DNA of 64,000 bases from positions 1,518,322-1,582,321 of the forward strand of contig NZ_JAAIXZ010000001.1 of the NCBI RefSeq assembly GCF_010894435.1, in the 5' to 3' direction. The translations under genes were made by a program, and so were the position numbers. The notes beneath the pieces were generated by a model. It was not told the DNA's origin and ran no database searches. It worked only from the letters and a program-made list of their open reading frames with translations. Within the stretch, counting starts at the first letter, position 1. Each line of letters opens with the position of its first letter. Source of the DNA: Pyxidicoccus trucidator (GTDB taxonomy: Bacteria > Myxococcota > Myxococcia > Myxococcales > Myxococcaceae). Of this stretch, positions 39,401-48,981 are shown piece by piece.

Positions 39401-41028
39401 GGCGCGGCGGCGCCTTCCACCGGCGTGGTGATGGTGGGCTCCGTGTAGCGCACGCCGAGCAGCATCGCGGCCGGGTCACTGTCGCCGCTGCTGCTGGCCA
39501 CCTGCGGCGTCCACGCGGCCACACCCACGTGACGCCCGTCGGCGCTGAAGCGCACCCGGCGCACGGACCAGTCGAACTCGTGCTCCCCCCGCGCGGCGGC
39601 GTCGCCCTCGGTGAACAGGTACACCCGCTTGTCCCAGCCCCCGGTGGCCAGCGAGCGCCCGTCCGGGGAGATGGCCGCGGTGGACACCACGCCCTTGTGG
39701 AGCGGCCACTTTTGCAGCACCTGGCCGGACTGCGCATCCACCAGCGCGCCCACGTTGAAAGGGCCCTGCGGCTCGTCGACGCCCTTGCGCTCGCGCTCGT
39801 ACACCACGCGGTTGCGCTCGGGCTTCTGCTCGGAGAGGCCCACGCCCAGCCGCTGTCCGCGCGCGTCCACGGTGACGTCGCTGACGTAGGCAGGGAAGGT
39901 GAAGTCCGAGCGCGGAGACAGCACCAGCGAGTCCACCGCGCGCATGCCTTCGGGGACGCCGCCCTTCAGCGTGAGGATGGCCTCCTGATTCACCTCATCG
40001 AACGCCACCTCCACCCTGTCGGTGAAGGGGCTGCCCAGCACCCCCTGGCTGCCCTGGGGCACGCACGAGTCGCACACCGCGACGTCCACGCCCTCCAGCA
40101 CCAGCGACTTGAAGCGCACGGACTGGTTGCGCGCCAGCCGCGCGGAGATGGTGCCCAGCGCGCCCGGCACGTTGAGCGTCTCCTTGAGGAAGGGCACGTC
40201 GATGCCCGCCGCGGTGGCCGCCTCGCTGGTGAGAGCGACGGCCGGCGCGCGCGCGTCCAACACCAGGGACACCGGCGCCTTGCCATTCACCGTGCCGCCC
40301 AGCACCGCCGAGCCACCGCGCCGCTCGAAGCGCACGCGCGCCACGCCCGGCCGCAGCGCCTCCACGCCCGTGCGCCACGCGCGCAGGTGCTTGTCCCAGC
40401 CGCCCGAGTACAACGTCCCGTCCGGAGCGAAGGCCAGCGCACTCACCGGCCCCACGTGCCCGCGCTCCTCGGAGGCGTACTCCAGCGCCGGCACCGACAG
40501 CACCGTCATCAGCCCCTTGAGGCTGCCCGTCACCAGCCACCCACCGTCGGGGTGGAAGGCCACCGCGTCCAGCGGCTCCTCGGTGCGGCGCTCGCCCCGG
40601 AGCTCACCGGTGGCCGCGTCGAACAGGCGCACCACGCCGTCCTTGCCCGCCGTGGCCACGAGGCCACCGTCCGGCGAGAAGGCCACGCCCTCCACGTCGA
40701 ACTCGTACGGGTTGATGCTCGGGTCCGCCACGAGCGTCGGCGGCGGCCCCAGCGACCAGAGCGACAGGAAGTAGGCCTTGGAGCCCAGCCGCGTGTACGC
40801 CAGGCGCCCGCCCCGGGGCGAGAAGGCGAGGCCCCAGATGAAGTCCCGCCGGTTGAGGACGACCGCCTCCTGCCACCCCGCCACGCTTCCGGTGAGGTAG
40901 CCGCCCGGCGTCGCCTCCAACCGCGCTTCCACGTCCGGGGCCAGCTTCGGTGGCGCGTGCGCACAGCCCGCGCCCACCGCCAGGCACCCTCCGGCCAGCA
41001 GCGCCGCCGCCCTCCGGCCCCACTTCAT
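39394..41028 (-). CDS. WD40 lipoprotein with inserted aspartic-protease-like domain
   Basis: A 544-aa lipoprotein (lipobox VGAGC, Cys22). WD40 blades: [84 protein letters not shown], and after an interruption [26 protein letters not shown]. The interruption (about residues 232-355) resembles a retropepsin-like domain: [59 protein letters not shown]. The catalytic DTG/DSG is DAR, so activity is doubtful. Its start overlaps the preceding gene's stop by 4 bp, so both proteins may work together in the envelope. Confidence 0.8.
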   Translation of the reverse strand: MKWGRRAAALLAGGCLAVGAGCAHAPPKLAPDVEARLEATPGGYLTGSVAGWQEAVVLNRRDFIWGLAFSPRGGRLAYTRLGSKAYFLSLWSLGPPPTLVADPSINPYEFDVEGVAFSPDGGLVATAGKDGVVRLFDAATGELRGERRTEEPLDAVAFHPDGGWLVTGSLKGLMTVLSVPALEYASEERGHVGPVSALAFAPDGTLYSGGWDKHLRAWRTGVEALRPGVARVRFERRGGSAVLGGTVNGKAPVSLVLDARAPAVALTSEAATAAGIDVPFLKETLNVPGALGTISARLARNQSVRFKSLVLEGVDVAVCDSCVPQGSQGVLGSPFTDRVEVAFDEVNQEAILTLKGGVPEGMRAVDSLVLSPRSDFTFPAYVSDVTVDARGQRLGVGLSEQKPERNRVVYERERKGVDEPQGPFNVGALVDAQSGQVLQKWPLHKGVVSTAAISPDGRSLATGGWDKRVYLFTEGDAAARGEHEFDWSVRRVRFSADGRHVGVAAWTPQVASSSGDSDPAAMLLGVRYTEPTITTPVEGAAAPQ

Positions 41029-43190
41029 GAGCCCGAGCCGCCCGAGGCAGAGGCCGCCTTCTCCTTCTCCACGTTGATTTCGGTGATGCCCTTGTTGTCG
41101 ACGGACAGGAGGAACAGCGGCTTCACCGCCTCGCGCTTCTCGTTGAAGGAGGTGCGGCCGGTGGCCCCGTCGAAGTCCTTCAGGTTGGCCAGCGCATCAC
41201 GCATCTCCGCGCGGGTGCGCGGCGCGCCTTCCTTCTTCTCGATGAGCTGCCGCAGCATGCGGCCCGAGTCGTAGCCGATGGCCTCCAGCAGGCCGGGGTC
41301 CTTCCCCGTCTCCGCCTTGTACGCCTCGCGGTACTCCTTCACGAAGCGGCGCGTGGCCGGGCGCTGCGAGTCCACGAAGAAGCCGTCCACGTACACCGAG
41401 CAGGTGACGAACTTGCCGCCGCGCTCCACCAGCTCCGGCAGCCCCGAGCGCCCCTTCGGGCTGCTCCACTGGTTGGCCCCGAAGAGCGTCACCGTCTTCA
41501 GCTCCTTCTTGCCCGTCGTCTTGCGGATGCGCTCCAGGTCGCGCGGGTCGCACGCGTTGGTGACGATGTCCTCCACGGCGAGCGCCGGGGCCACGAGGCT
41601 GACGCGGCGCCAGTCGTCCGGCATGAAGATGGCGTCGAAGTCGATGATGGGCTCCACGCCGCTCTTCACCTTCTCCAGCGCCTTGCGGCGGCGGAACGCG
41701 TCCATGTTCTCCCCCTGGAGCTCCCTCACGCCGCCCACGTAGTCGCCGCGGTCCTCGAGGTAGTAGCGGCCCACCAGCTTCTTCGCCTCGGTGGTGAAGG
41801 TCGTCTGGTCGTGCGAGTAGCGCTCCGCGCCGCGGATGGTGCCACCACGCTGCACCACGTCGTCCCAGAAGGTGTCCGCCAGCTCCACGCCGTAGGGGAT
41901 GTTCGGATAGAGCAGCGCGAAGCGCTTGTAGCCCTTCACGTTCATCGCGTAGTCGACGATGGCGTCCGCCTGCGCCGAGTTGGTCAGCATGTTGCGGAAC
42001 ACGTACGGCCCCAGGTCGGTGACGCCCTCCTGGCGGCTCATCGTCAGCAGCGGAATCTGGAGCTCCTCGGCCACCAGCGCCGCGCGCTTCGCGTCGTCCG
42101 CCAGCAGCGGCCCCAGCACGGCGATGGCGCCGTCGTCGAAGGCGAGCTGCTCCATGGCCTGGCCCGTCTTGTTGACGTCGCCCTGCGTGTCCTTCACCAC
42201 CAGCTCCACGTTGCTGCCCTCCAGCCCCAGCTGGATGCCGCGCAGCACCGCCTCGCCAATGGGCTGGTAGCGGCCCGTCATGGGCAGCAGCACGCCCACC
42301 GTGCGCGGCTTCGCCTCCACGCGGCGGGTGGCCCGGGCCAGCAGCTCGCGCGCCTGTCCGGCGAAGGCGTGGTTGGGCGCCTGCGCGAGGAAGCGGTTCA
42401 GCGTCTCCTCCAGGCGCGTCCAGTCGCGCAGGTGGTAGTAGACGCGCGCCAGCTTGAAGGTGATGACGGGCCACGCCGGGTTGGACGGGGACAGCCCCTC
42501 CGCCACGCGGGCGATGTCCACGAAGTCCGCGCGGCCCTCCACCAGCGTCTCCACCCGCGCCACCGCGGCGGCCTGCGCCTCGGGGCCCTGGGCCTGGCCG
42601 GCCTGCTCCACCGCCAGCTCCAGCGCCTGGCCATACAGGCCCGCGCCCTCGGCGGCACGAGCGGCCTCGGCCTGCAATTGCACGCGCTCGGCGCCCTCGG
42701 CCCGCTCCGCGAGGCTGGAGAGCGTCTGGTACGCGTCGCGGTAGGCGCCCACCTCCATCGCGGAGACGGCCAGCTTGTGCTTGGCGTCATCCGCCTGCGC
42801 GTGCAGGGGGTTTTCGAAGAGCAGCTCGTTGAAGGACTTGCGCGCGTTGGCGAAGTCCTTCGACTCGAAGAAGAGGACGCCGGCCTGGTAGAGCGCGTCC
42901 TGGCCCGCGGTGGTGGCGGGGTACGCCTTGCGCACCGCGAGGAAGGACTCGGCGGCCTTCTTCTTGTCCGGCGCGGCCTGGGCGGCCTGCTTCGCCTGCG
43001 CCAGGGCCGCGTCCGCGGCGGGGTCCTTCTTCGCCTCCACGGTGGGGCGCTTGGGGAACGGGTCGCCCGTGGGGACGTCTTCGCCGGTGGTGCCACCTTG
43101 CGGCGGGGTGCGGGTAGTCCGGGGGCAGGCCGTCAACGACAGGGCCAGCGCGACGGCGAGCGAGCGGCGCAGGATGGGAAGGACGTCCAT
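41025..43190 (-). CDS. LpoA/LivK-type periplasmic lipoprotein (PBP activator-like)
   Basis: About 721 aa. A signal peptide with a lipobox (LSLTAC) is followed by an N-terminal TPR solenoid (about residues 50-275; e.g. [38 protein letters not shown]). Then a Peripla_BP_6 domain (about 285-690): [66 protein letters not shown] plus this domain is the layout of LpoA, the penicillin-binding-protein activator, though a ligand-sensing role is also possible. Starts at 43190 and 43205 both fit the signal peptide. Coupled to the WD40 lipoprotein gene by an ATGA overlap. Confidence 0.82.
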   Translation of the reverse strand: MDVLPILRRSLAVALALSLTACPRTTRTPPQGGTTGEDVPTGDPFPKRPTVEAKKDPAADAALAQAKQAAQAAPDKKKAAESFLAVRKAYPATTAGQDALYQAGVLFFESKDFANARKSFNELLFENPLHAQADDAKHKLAVSAMEVGAYRDAYQTLSSLAERAEGAERVQLQAEAARAAEGAGLYGQALELAVEQAGQAQGPEAQAAAVARVETLVEGRADFVDIARVAEGLSPSNPAWPVITFKLARVYYHLRDWTRLEETLNRFLAQAPNHAFAGQARELLARATRRVEAKPRTVGVLLPMTGRYQPIGEAVLRGIQLGLEGSNVELVVKDTQGDVNKTGQAMEQLAFDDGAIAVLGPLLADDAKRAALVAEELQIPLLTMSRQEGVTDLGPYVFRNMLTNSAQADAIVDYAMNVKGYKRFALLYPNIPYGVELADTFWDDVVQRGGTIRGAERYSHDQTTFTTEAKKLVGRYYLEDRGDYVGGVRELQGENMDAFRRRKALEKVKSGVEPIIDFDAIFMPDDWRRVSLVAPALAVEDIVTNACDPRDLERIRKTTGKKELKTVTLFGANQWSSPKGRSGLPELVERGGKFVTCSVYVDGFFVDSQRPATRRFVKEYREAYKAETGKDPGLLEAIGYDSGRMLRQLIEKKEGAPRTRAEMRDALANLKDFDGATGRTSFNEKREAVKPLFLLSVDNKGITEINVEKEKAASASGGSGS

Positions 43191-43375
43191 GGCAGGCAGT
43201 GGCATAGCAGTGGGGTGCGCCTCCGTCGACAACGGAGCGGGGGGAAGATTCCACAGGGAAACCCCTCCCCCTTGCAGCGCCCGTACCCGTGCCCCACGGC
43301 CGTGCGGGCGTCGGCTGCTTCACGCTTCGCGGCCCGGGAGCCACGGCAGCGCGGCCCGACGCCCACGGGACGTCG

Positions 43376-44503
43376 TCAGCCGAACAGCTCCTTCACCTTG
43401 GCGAAGAAGCTCTTGGACTGTGGGTGGGACTCCTCGCCCGCGGCCTCGGCGAACTTCTCCAGCAAGTCGCGCTGCTTCCCGGTCAGCTCCGTGGGCGTCT
43501 CCACCACCACGCGCACGTGCTGGTCTCCCCGCTGCTGGCTGTGCAGGTGGGGGATGCCCTTGCCCTTGAGGCGGAACACCTTGCCGGACTGGGTGCCGTT
43601 GGGGATGGTCATCTTCACCTTCCCGTCGAGCGTGGGGACGTCGATTTTCGCGCCCAGCGCCGCCTGGGTGAAGGAGATGGGCACCTCGCAGAAGACCTCG
43701 TACTCCTCGCGCTGGAAGAGCGGGTGCTCCTTGACGATGACGGTGACGTAGAGGTCTCCGGCCGGGCCGCCGCGGTCTCCGGGCTCGCCCATGCCGCCCA
43801 GGCGCACGCGGGTGCCGTTGTCCACGCCGCCGGGGATGGCCACCTCGATGACCTCCTCGGAGGGCACCTTGCCGCTGCCCTTGCAGCGCGGGCACGGGTC
43901 CGGCACCACCGCGCCGGTGCCGCCGCAGTCACTGCACGGACGGGACACCGCGAAGAAGCCCTGCGTGTAGCGCACCTCGCCCGCGCCGCCGCACGTGCCG
44001 CAGGGCCGGGGGCCCGCGCCGCTCTTGCTGCCGCTGCCGGTGCACGTCTCGCACTTCTTCGGCCGCGGAATCGTGACTTTGGGCCGGCAGCCGAAGGCCG
44101 CCTCCTCGAAGGTGATTTCGAGGTTGTAGCGCAGGTCCGCGCCACGCGAGCTCGTCCTGCGTCCACCCCGGGCACCGCCGAAGATGTCGCCGAAAATCTC
44201 GCCGAAGATGTCGTTGATGTTGACGCCCTGGAAGCCGCCACCGGCGCCGCCGAAGCCCTCGAAGGGGTTGCCCGAGTGCCCGAACCGGTCGTACTTCGCC
44301 CGGCGCTCGGGGTCGCTCAGCACTTCATAGGCTTCCGAGGCCTCCTTGAACTTCTCCTCGGCCTCGTGGTTCCCCGGGTTGCGGTCCGGGTGGTACTGGA
44401 GCGCCACCTTGCGGAACGCACTCTTGAGCTCCTGCGCGGAGACCGCCTTCTGGACGCCCAGGACCTCGTAGTAGTCGCGCTTCTGACCCGCCGCACCTGC
44501 CAT
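43376..44503 (-). CDS. dnaJ: Chaperone DnaJ
   Basis: A 375-aa type I J-domain co-chaperone that loads substrates on DnaK and stimulates its ATPase. The J domain (about 8-73) holds the HPD motif ([12 protein letters not shown]). A Gly/Phe region follows ([14 protein letters not shown]), then four zinc-finger CxxCxGxG motifs ([32 protein letters not shown]) and the C-terminal beta domains. The ribosome site AGGGG, 9 nt before the ATG, lies in the base of a long hairpin. No dnaK or grpE is adjacent. It is transcribed leftward, 98 bp after the preceding gene. Confidence 0.97.
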   Translation of the reverse strand: MAGAAGQKRDYYEVLGVQKAVSAQELKSAFRKVALQYHPDRNPGNHEAEEKFKEASEAYEVLSDPERRAKYDRFGHSGNPFEGFGGAGGGFQGVNINDIFGEIFGDIFGGARGGRRTSSRGADLRYNLEITFEEAAFGCRPKVTIPRPKKCETCTGSGSKSGAGPRPCGTCGGAGEVRYTQGFFAVSRPCSDCGGTGAVVPDPCPRCKGSGKVPSEEVIEVAIPGGVDNGTRVRLGGMGEPGDRGGPAGDLYVTVIVKEHPLFQREEYEVFCEVPISFTQAALGAKIDVPTLDGKVKMTIPNGTQSGKVFRLKGKGIPHLHSQQRGDQHVRVVVETPTELTGKQRDLLEKFAEAAGEESHPQSKSFFAKVKELFG

Positions 44504-44512
44504 CGATTACAA

Positions 44513-44595
44513 CCCCTGGAAATTGCTGGACTTTTCGCTAGCGTATAGAATCTTGAGTCACTATAACGCAGCGAAACGCACCAGCAATCCAGGGG
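44513..44595 (-). promoter_or_regulatory. Long hairpin in the dnaJ leader enclosing the ribosome site
   Basis: Arms 44513-44548 and 44561-44595 pair at 30 positions with small bulges, leaving a 12-nt loop. In the dnaJ mRNA the distal arm ends in AGGGG (44517 to 44513), 9 nt before the AUG, and AGGGG pairs with CCCCU of the first arm. The whole intergenic gap is thus one imperfect palindrome. It could be an RNA switch or thermometer, an operator dyad, or a small mobile palindromic element. Confidence 0.7.
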
Positions 44596-44601
44596 TGCAA
44601 C

Positions 44602-45051
44602 CTAGACAGTCCATACGCGGTTGGCCGTCAGCTCCATGCGAGCCAGCCGGCGCTTGAGCCCTGGGTCCACGGGCCCGTTGGCGGCCCACTTGGGCACCAC
44701 GAAGTGCAGCTCCGCGTTGTAGAGCTTCGCGGCGCTGGCCAGCAGGCTCCAGCGGTTCTCCGCGGTCGGCTCGTCGACCATGTTCGGGGTGACGATTTCC
44801 AGGATGATGGGCGTGCGCGCGGAGTCGGACTGGCGGCAGGTGAAGTCGGGGCGGTGATCTTCGATGGTGCCCGACAGGATGGGAGGCGGCATGAAGCCGG
44901 GAAGGCGGGCCTTGATGTCCGTGTACCCGATGGTGCGGAAGTACTCGGCCATGAGCCACAGCAGCCGCCGGCGCTCTTCCTCTTCAACCACCGGCTCGCA
45001 GCCCGGATTGAACAGGGCCTCTTTTTCGTTATTGGTTTCCATGGCTCCCAT
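44602..45051 (-). CDS. Protein with PD-(D/E)XK-like motif
   Basis: A 149-aa cytoplasmic protein of unknown function. After an acidic N-terminus (METNNEKEALFNPGCEPVVEEEERRRLLWLM) the middle reads GTIEDHRPDFTCRQSDSARTPIILEIVTP, close to the PD...(D/E)xK core of restriction-nuclease folds (PDF, then ILEIVT), but the lysine is replaced. The end is helical with KLYNAELHFVVPKWA. This could be an inactive nuclease-fold protein or an unrelated protein. Starts at 45051 or 45042 are possible. It is upstream of dnaJ on the same strand. Confidence 0.65.
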   Translation of the reverse strand: MGAMETNNEKEALFNPGCEPVVEEEERRRLLWLMAEYFRTIGYTDIKARLPGFMPPPILSGTIEDHRPDFTCRQSDSARTPIILEIVTPNMVDEPTAENRWSLLASAAKLYNAELHFVVPKWAANGPVDPGLKRRLARMELTANRVWTV

Positions 45052-45200
45052 GAAGCTGTCCGCAGGGATGGAGGGGGGCAATGGAACTGGCCTGCCTGCC
45101 GCCGGTGGCAGGTGGGTGGGCAGGCGACAAGGCGTGAAATAACGCGTGTCCGTGGCCTTGGACGTCGCGGCGACTCGGTGACAGAGTCCGCCGCCGAACA

Positions 45201-46964
45201 GTGGCTCCCCGTCCTTCACCCCAGGTCTACCGCCGGCTCCTCGGCTACCTGCGTCCGTACCGCTGGCTGCTCGCGGCGGGCGTGGGCGCGTCCCTCGTCG
45301 CCGCGGCGGCCACGTCCGCCTATGCGTGGGTGGTGGGCCCGCTGCTGCGCGCGGTGCTCACCGGCGAGCCAATCACGGTGGCCGGCGTGTCACTGCCGGG
45401 AGATGCACTGCTCGAGCGGCTGCCGTTGCTGGTGGTGCTCATCGCGGTGGTGAAGGCCACGGCCCAGTTCCTCCAGGGAGGGCTGATGCAGCGGCTGGGC
45501 CAGCGCGTCATGGCGGATCTGCGAGGCTTCCTCTACGCCCGGCTGCTTGGCCAACCGCCCGCGTTCTTCGAGCGGCGTCACTCGGGAGAGCTGCTCACGC
45601 GCTTCACCTCGGAGGTCCCGCTGGTGGAGTTCTCGGTGACGCAGGCGCTCACGTCCTACATCAAGGACGGGCTGCAGATTGTCGCACTGCTGGTCACCTG
45701 CTTCCTCATTGATGCAAGGCTTTTCCTCTTCACGTTCATCGTGGTGCCCGTCACCGTGCTGCCAATCAACCGCTTCGCGCGCTCGCTCAAGAAGGTTGCC
45801 GCGCGCTCGCAGCAGCGGCTGGGCGCGCTGACGGCGCTGACGGCGGAGCAGTTGCAGAACCTGCCGGTGGTGCAGGCCTTTGGCGGGCAGCCGCGCGCGG
45901 TGGAGTCCTTTGAAGGCGAGGCGGAGCGCTACCTCGGGGAGATGCGCCGCTCGCTCTTCCTGCGCGGGGCGGTGAGCCCCACGGTGGAGTGGCTGGGCAT
46001 CGCCGGCGTGGCCATGGCGATTGCGTGGGGCGCGCGGGCGGTGGCGGCGGACCCGGCGCTGGCGGGGCGGCTGTTGTCCTTCCTCGCCGCGGCGCTGCTC
46101 CTGTACCAGCCGGTGAAGTCGCTGAGCGGAACGTTCTCCCAGGTGCTGACGGGCCTGGCGGCGGCGGAGCGGCTGTTCGCGCTCGCGGACGAGCCCGCGC
46201 CGCCGGACGAAGGGGACGCGGCCGGGCCGCTGTCGAAGGCGCTGGTGCTGGAGGGCGTGCGCGCCACGTACCAGGACGGGCGCGAGGCGCTGCGCGGCGT
46301 GGACCTGGTGGTGCCCGCCGGAGCGCGCGTGGCGCTGGTGGGCCCTTCCGGCGCGGGGAAGACGACGCTGTTCTCCGTGCTGCTGGGATTCCTGCCGGCG
46401 TCGGGGGGACGGGTGCTGTGGGACGGCGCGCCGCTGACGGGGCTGAAGCCCTCGAGCGTGCGCGGACAGGTGGCGTGGGTGTCGCAGGAGCCGGTGCTCT
46501 TCTCCGGGACGGTGCGGCACAACCTGCGGCTGGGCAGGACGGAGGCGACGGACGCCGAGCTGTGGGAGGCGTTGCGGCTGGCGCACGCGGACGACTTCGT
46601 GCGCTCACTGCCGGGCGGGCTGGACGAGCCGGTGGGTGAGCGCGGGAGCCGGCTGTCGGGCGGACAGCGGCAGCGGCTGGTGCTGGCGCGCGCGTTCCTG
46701 TGCAGGCCGTCGGTGCTGCTGCTGGATGAGCCCACGAGCGCGCTGGACGCGGCGAGCGAGGCGGCGGTGGGCGCGGGACTCGCGGCGCTGATGAAGGGGC
46801 GCACGGTGCTGGTGATTGCGCACAGACTGTCGACGGTGCGCGACGCGGATTTGATTGCCGTGGTGGAGGGCGGCCGGGTGGTGGAGGCCGGGACGCATGC
46901 GGAGCTGCTCGCGCTGCGCGGGCGGTATATGCAGTTGCTGGGTGAGGGCGCTGTCGCGGCCTGA
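45201..46964 (+). CDS. MsbA-like ABC exporter (fused membrane and ATPase domains)
   Basis: A 587-aa half-exporter. Residues 1-320 form a six-helix ABC transmembrane domain (with FFERRHSGELLTRFTSEV typical of the MsbA/LmrA group). The C-terminal ATPase has VGPSGAGKTT, the Q-loop WVSQEPVLFSGTVRHN, signature LSGGQRQRLVLARAFL, Walker B LLLDEPTSALD and the H-loop VIAHRLSTV. Dimers export lipids or other hydrophobic compounds. It starts with GTG at 45201. It converges with the immunity gene by 10 bp. Confidence 0.92.
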   Translation: MAPRPSPQVYRRLLGYLRPYRWLLAAGVGASLVAAAATSAYAWVVGPLLRAVLTGEPITVAGVSLPGDALLERLPLLVVLIAVVKATAQFLQGGLMQRLGQRVMADLRGFLYARLLGQPPAFFERRHSGELLTRFTSEVPLVEFSVTQALTSYIKDGLQIVALLVTCFLIDARLFLFTFIVVPVTVLPINRFARSLKKVAARSQQRLGALTALTAEQLQNLPVVQAFGGQPRAVESFEGEAERYLGEMRRSLFLRGAVSPTVEWLGIAGVAMAIAWGARAVAADPALAGRLLSFLAAALLLYQPVKSLSGTFSQVLTGLAAAERLFALADEPAPPDEGDAAGPLSKALVLEGVRATYQDGREALRGVDLVVPAGARVALVGPSGAGKTTLFSVLLGFLPASGGRVLWDGAPLTGLKPSSVRGQVAWVSQEPVLFSGTVRHNLRLGRTEATDAELWEALRLAHADDFVRSLPGGLDEPVGERGSRLSGGQRQRLVLARAFLCRPSVLLLDEPTSALDAASEAAVGAGLAALMKGRTVLVIAHRLSTVRDADLIAVVEGGRVVEAGTHAELLALRGRYMQLLGEGAVAA

Positions 46965-46973
46965 GGGGCCGAG

Positions 46974-47543
46974 CTACACCTCGGTGAACCTGAGGCCGGT
47001 GGCCTTCGTGCGTTCCAGGGCCGTCTTGATGTCCTCGGAGACGATGAGTGCGATGGACCAGCCCCAGGTACGGAAGACCCTGGCGTCGCCCACCTTCGCG
47101 GGGTCGATGCGCATGCCGTAGACGTCCCGATACTGGCCGAGCTTCTCGGGCCGCTCATCCTCGGGCTTCCAGTAGAGCACCTCGGTCGATGCAGCATCGT
47201 CGATGCAGCGGATGAGCCGGGTGGCCACGAGAATGAAGAACGGTTCCGTCTGGCCATCGACATCCACGGGGATGAGCTGGACGTCGTCCGGAGCCATCTC
47301 GGAGAAGATGTTGGCGACGTTGGCGCGGACCACGGGAGTGCTGAAGCCCGCGTGAGAGTAGTCCAGCGCCCGCCCGGGCTCCTCCACGGGAATCTTGAGA
47401 CGGCCCTTCACGGAGACGGGCATCCCCTTCCTGAACATCCAGGGGTCATCGACTTCCCGTCCCTGACCATCCGTTGGATGCCCCAGATTCCACCGGCGAG
47501 GCGCATAGACGTCGTCAGCCAGGTCGAAGTACCGCTTGGGCAT
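46974..47543 (-). CDS. Imm11/DUF1629 family immunity protein
   Basis: A 189-aa protein that looks like the DUF1629 (Imm11) family, common beside polymorphic toxins in myxobacteria. It starts MPKRYFDLADDVYAPRRWNLGHPTDGQGREVDDPWMFRKG, has the typical PGRALDYSHAGFSTPVV block, and closes with DVYGMRIDPAKVGDARVFRTWGWSIALIVSEDIK. It has no signal peptide, so it acts in the cytoplasm. It follows the toxin gene on the same strand by 9 bp, the usual toxin-then-immunity order, and should neutralise that nuclease. Confidence 0.82.
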   Translation of the reverse strand: MPKRYFDLADDVYAPRRWNLGHPTDGQGREVDDPWMFRKGMPVSVKGRLKIPVEEPGRALDYSHAGFSTPVVRANVANIFSEMAPDDVQLIPVDVDGQTEPFFILVATRLIRCIDDAASTEVLYWKPEDERPEKLGQYRDVYGMRIDPAKVGDARVFRTWGWSIALIVSEDIKTALERTKATGLRFTEV

Positions 47544-47552
47544 CAGGCAATC

Positions 47553-48830
47553 CTATGGCTTCACGCGCTGCGTGAGCAGGTTGTTGAGCAGCGTGCCCGG
47601 CGTCGAGGCTTCTTTCGCAAGCAAGCGGAGCTCCTTCTGAAGCGCTGACTTGCACGACGCGATATTGCGACAGTCTTCCGTTGCCAGCTCCAATCGTCGG
47701 TAGACACGCTCATGGTACGCCTGTGGATGAGGTCCCTTATGGCCCTCGACCGGGACAACGTTCTCCGGGTCCTTCAGCTTCATCCCCGCCTTGTCGAAGA
47801 TGCGCTTGAACCTCGGCGTCCAGGGCCCGCCCCGCGCGGCGGACTTCTCATTGCGAATCGTGGCGAGGTGATGGTCCTGCTTCCGGCCCCCGCTCCTCGC
47901 GGCCATGGCGACCGCATTGGGTGCCAGGGTGATGACGAGCGTGCCCTCCACCACCGCCACCGCGCTCACCTGGTCGATGGCCGCCAGGTCCACTCCAACC
48001 TGGGATGCGCTCAGCGCCGCCGCCTGCCCGATGCCCGGGAACAAGGGCAGCCGTGACGCCAGCCATGCGGCGCCTCCCGTCGTGCCTCCGCTCACCACCG
48101 CCGCCACCGCGAGAACGAAGATTCGCGCGCCCGCGTCTCCTACAACTCCGCCAAAGCGCGCGCCGGCCTCCTCCAACTCCTGGAACGTGGTGGCCCTGTC
48201 CGCGGCCCGCTTCAGCTCACCACACGCCGCCACCACCCTCAGGAAGACCTCGCCTCCCAGGTACGCCACCATCACCAGTGCCACCGCCGCGGCCGCCTTG
48301 GTGAAGAGCGGCTCGGGTGCCGCCGCCAGCAGCGCCCAGGACACCAGGGCCGACACCACCACGGCCTTGAAGAAGGTGGGGTTGAGGGTGTCCTCCACCG
48401 CGTTCGCGAGGCTCTCGTGCATCGGGTCCAGCGACAGTCCCAGCGCCAGCTTCAGTCTGTCCGTCTCGCCCAGCCCCAGCCCGTCCTCCAGCAAAGACAG
48501 ACAGTCTCCAGGGGCTTCGTGCGCCCGGCACCAGTGGCCATAGTCCCTGTGCAGCGTGCTCCGCAGCGCCCGGTCCACCATGCCGCCCCGGGTCGAGGCA
48601 CGAACCAGCCACCCCGCCTCCGAAGGCCGCAGGGACAAGGGCAGCTCCAACACCAGCAGCGCCAGCGCCTCCTCGAAGTCGTCCTCGTCCACTTCGACCG
48701 ACCCACCCCAGGTGGGTGGCACGTACTCGAGCGGCGCCCCCTCGCCCGTCTCCAGGCGCACCCCGCGCGTGCTCGCGCAGCCTGCTCCCAGGAAGCCCAG
48801 CAACAGCGCGCAGATGAAGCGCGACGACAT
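47553..48830 (-). CDS. Lipoprotein toxin with C-terminal AHH nuclease, SitA5-like
   Basis: A 425-aa protein. A lipoprotein signal with lipobox LGAGC (Cys18) directs it to the envelope. The middle (about 150-265) has hydrophobic, Ala-rich segments and a TTFQELEEAGARFGGVVGDAGARIFVL block, which I recall from the SitA5 class of myxobacterial polymorphic toxins. The C-terminus (about 314-425) is an AHH-type HNH nuclease: Asp319-His320-His321, then PENVVPVEGHKGPHPQAYHERVYRRL with His364, His368 and His373. The first alanine of AHH is replaced by Asp. Lipoprotein toxins of this kind are passed between kin by outer-membrane exchange. Delivery is inference. Confidence 0.78.
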   Translation of the reverse strand: MSSRFICALLLGFLGAGCASTRGVRLETGEGAPLEYVPPTWGGSVEVDEDDFEEALALLVLELPLSLRPSEAGWLVRASTRGGMVDRALRSTLHRDYGHWCRAHEAPGDCLSLLEDGLGLGETDRLKLALGLSLDPMHESLANAVEDTLNPTFFKAVVVSALVSWALLAAAPEPLFTKAAAAVALVMVAYLGGEVFLRVVAACGELKRAADRATTFQELEEAGARFGGVVGDAGARIFVLAVAAVVSGGTTGGAAWLASRLPLFPGIGQAAALSASQVGVDLAAIDQVSAVAVVEGTLVITLAPNAVAMAARSGGRKQDHHLATIRNEKSAARGGPWTPRFKRIFDKAGMKLKDPENVVPVEGHKGPHPQAYHERVYRRLELATEDCRNIASCKSALQKELRLLAKEASTPGTLLNNLLTQRVKP

Positions 48831-48981
48831 GGCGGCCTCGATTCGGGCGTCCGCGTCCTCTCGGAAGCCAAATCAGGCAATACCAGCACAGACAGACATC
48901 CCTGGTCGGAATCCCCTCGGACAAGTCCTCACCTCCGACCTTGCCTCCCCCTGCCCGCTCTGCCACCGTCGCGCGGTACCC

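Noticed and set aside
43191..43375. Terminator between dnaJ and the LpoA-like gene
   Set aside because: G/C-runs can pair loosely (around 43242-43270), but no regular stem or T-run is present.
44513..44595. CIRCE element controlling dnaJ
   Set aside because: The TTAGCACTC-N9-GAGTGCTAA sequence is not present; the inverted repeat is different and much longer.
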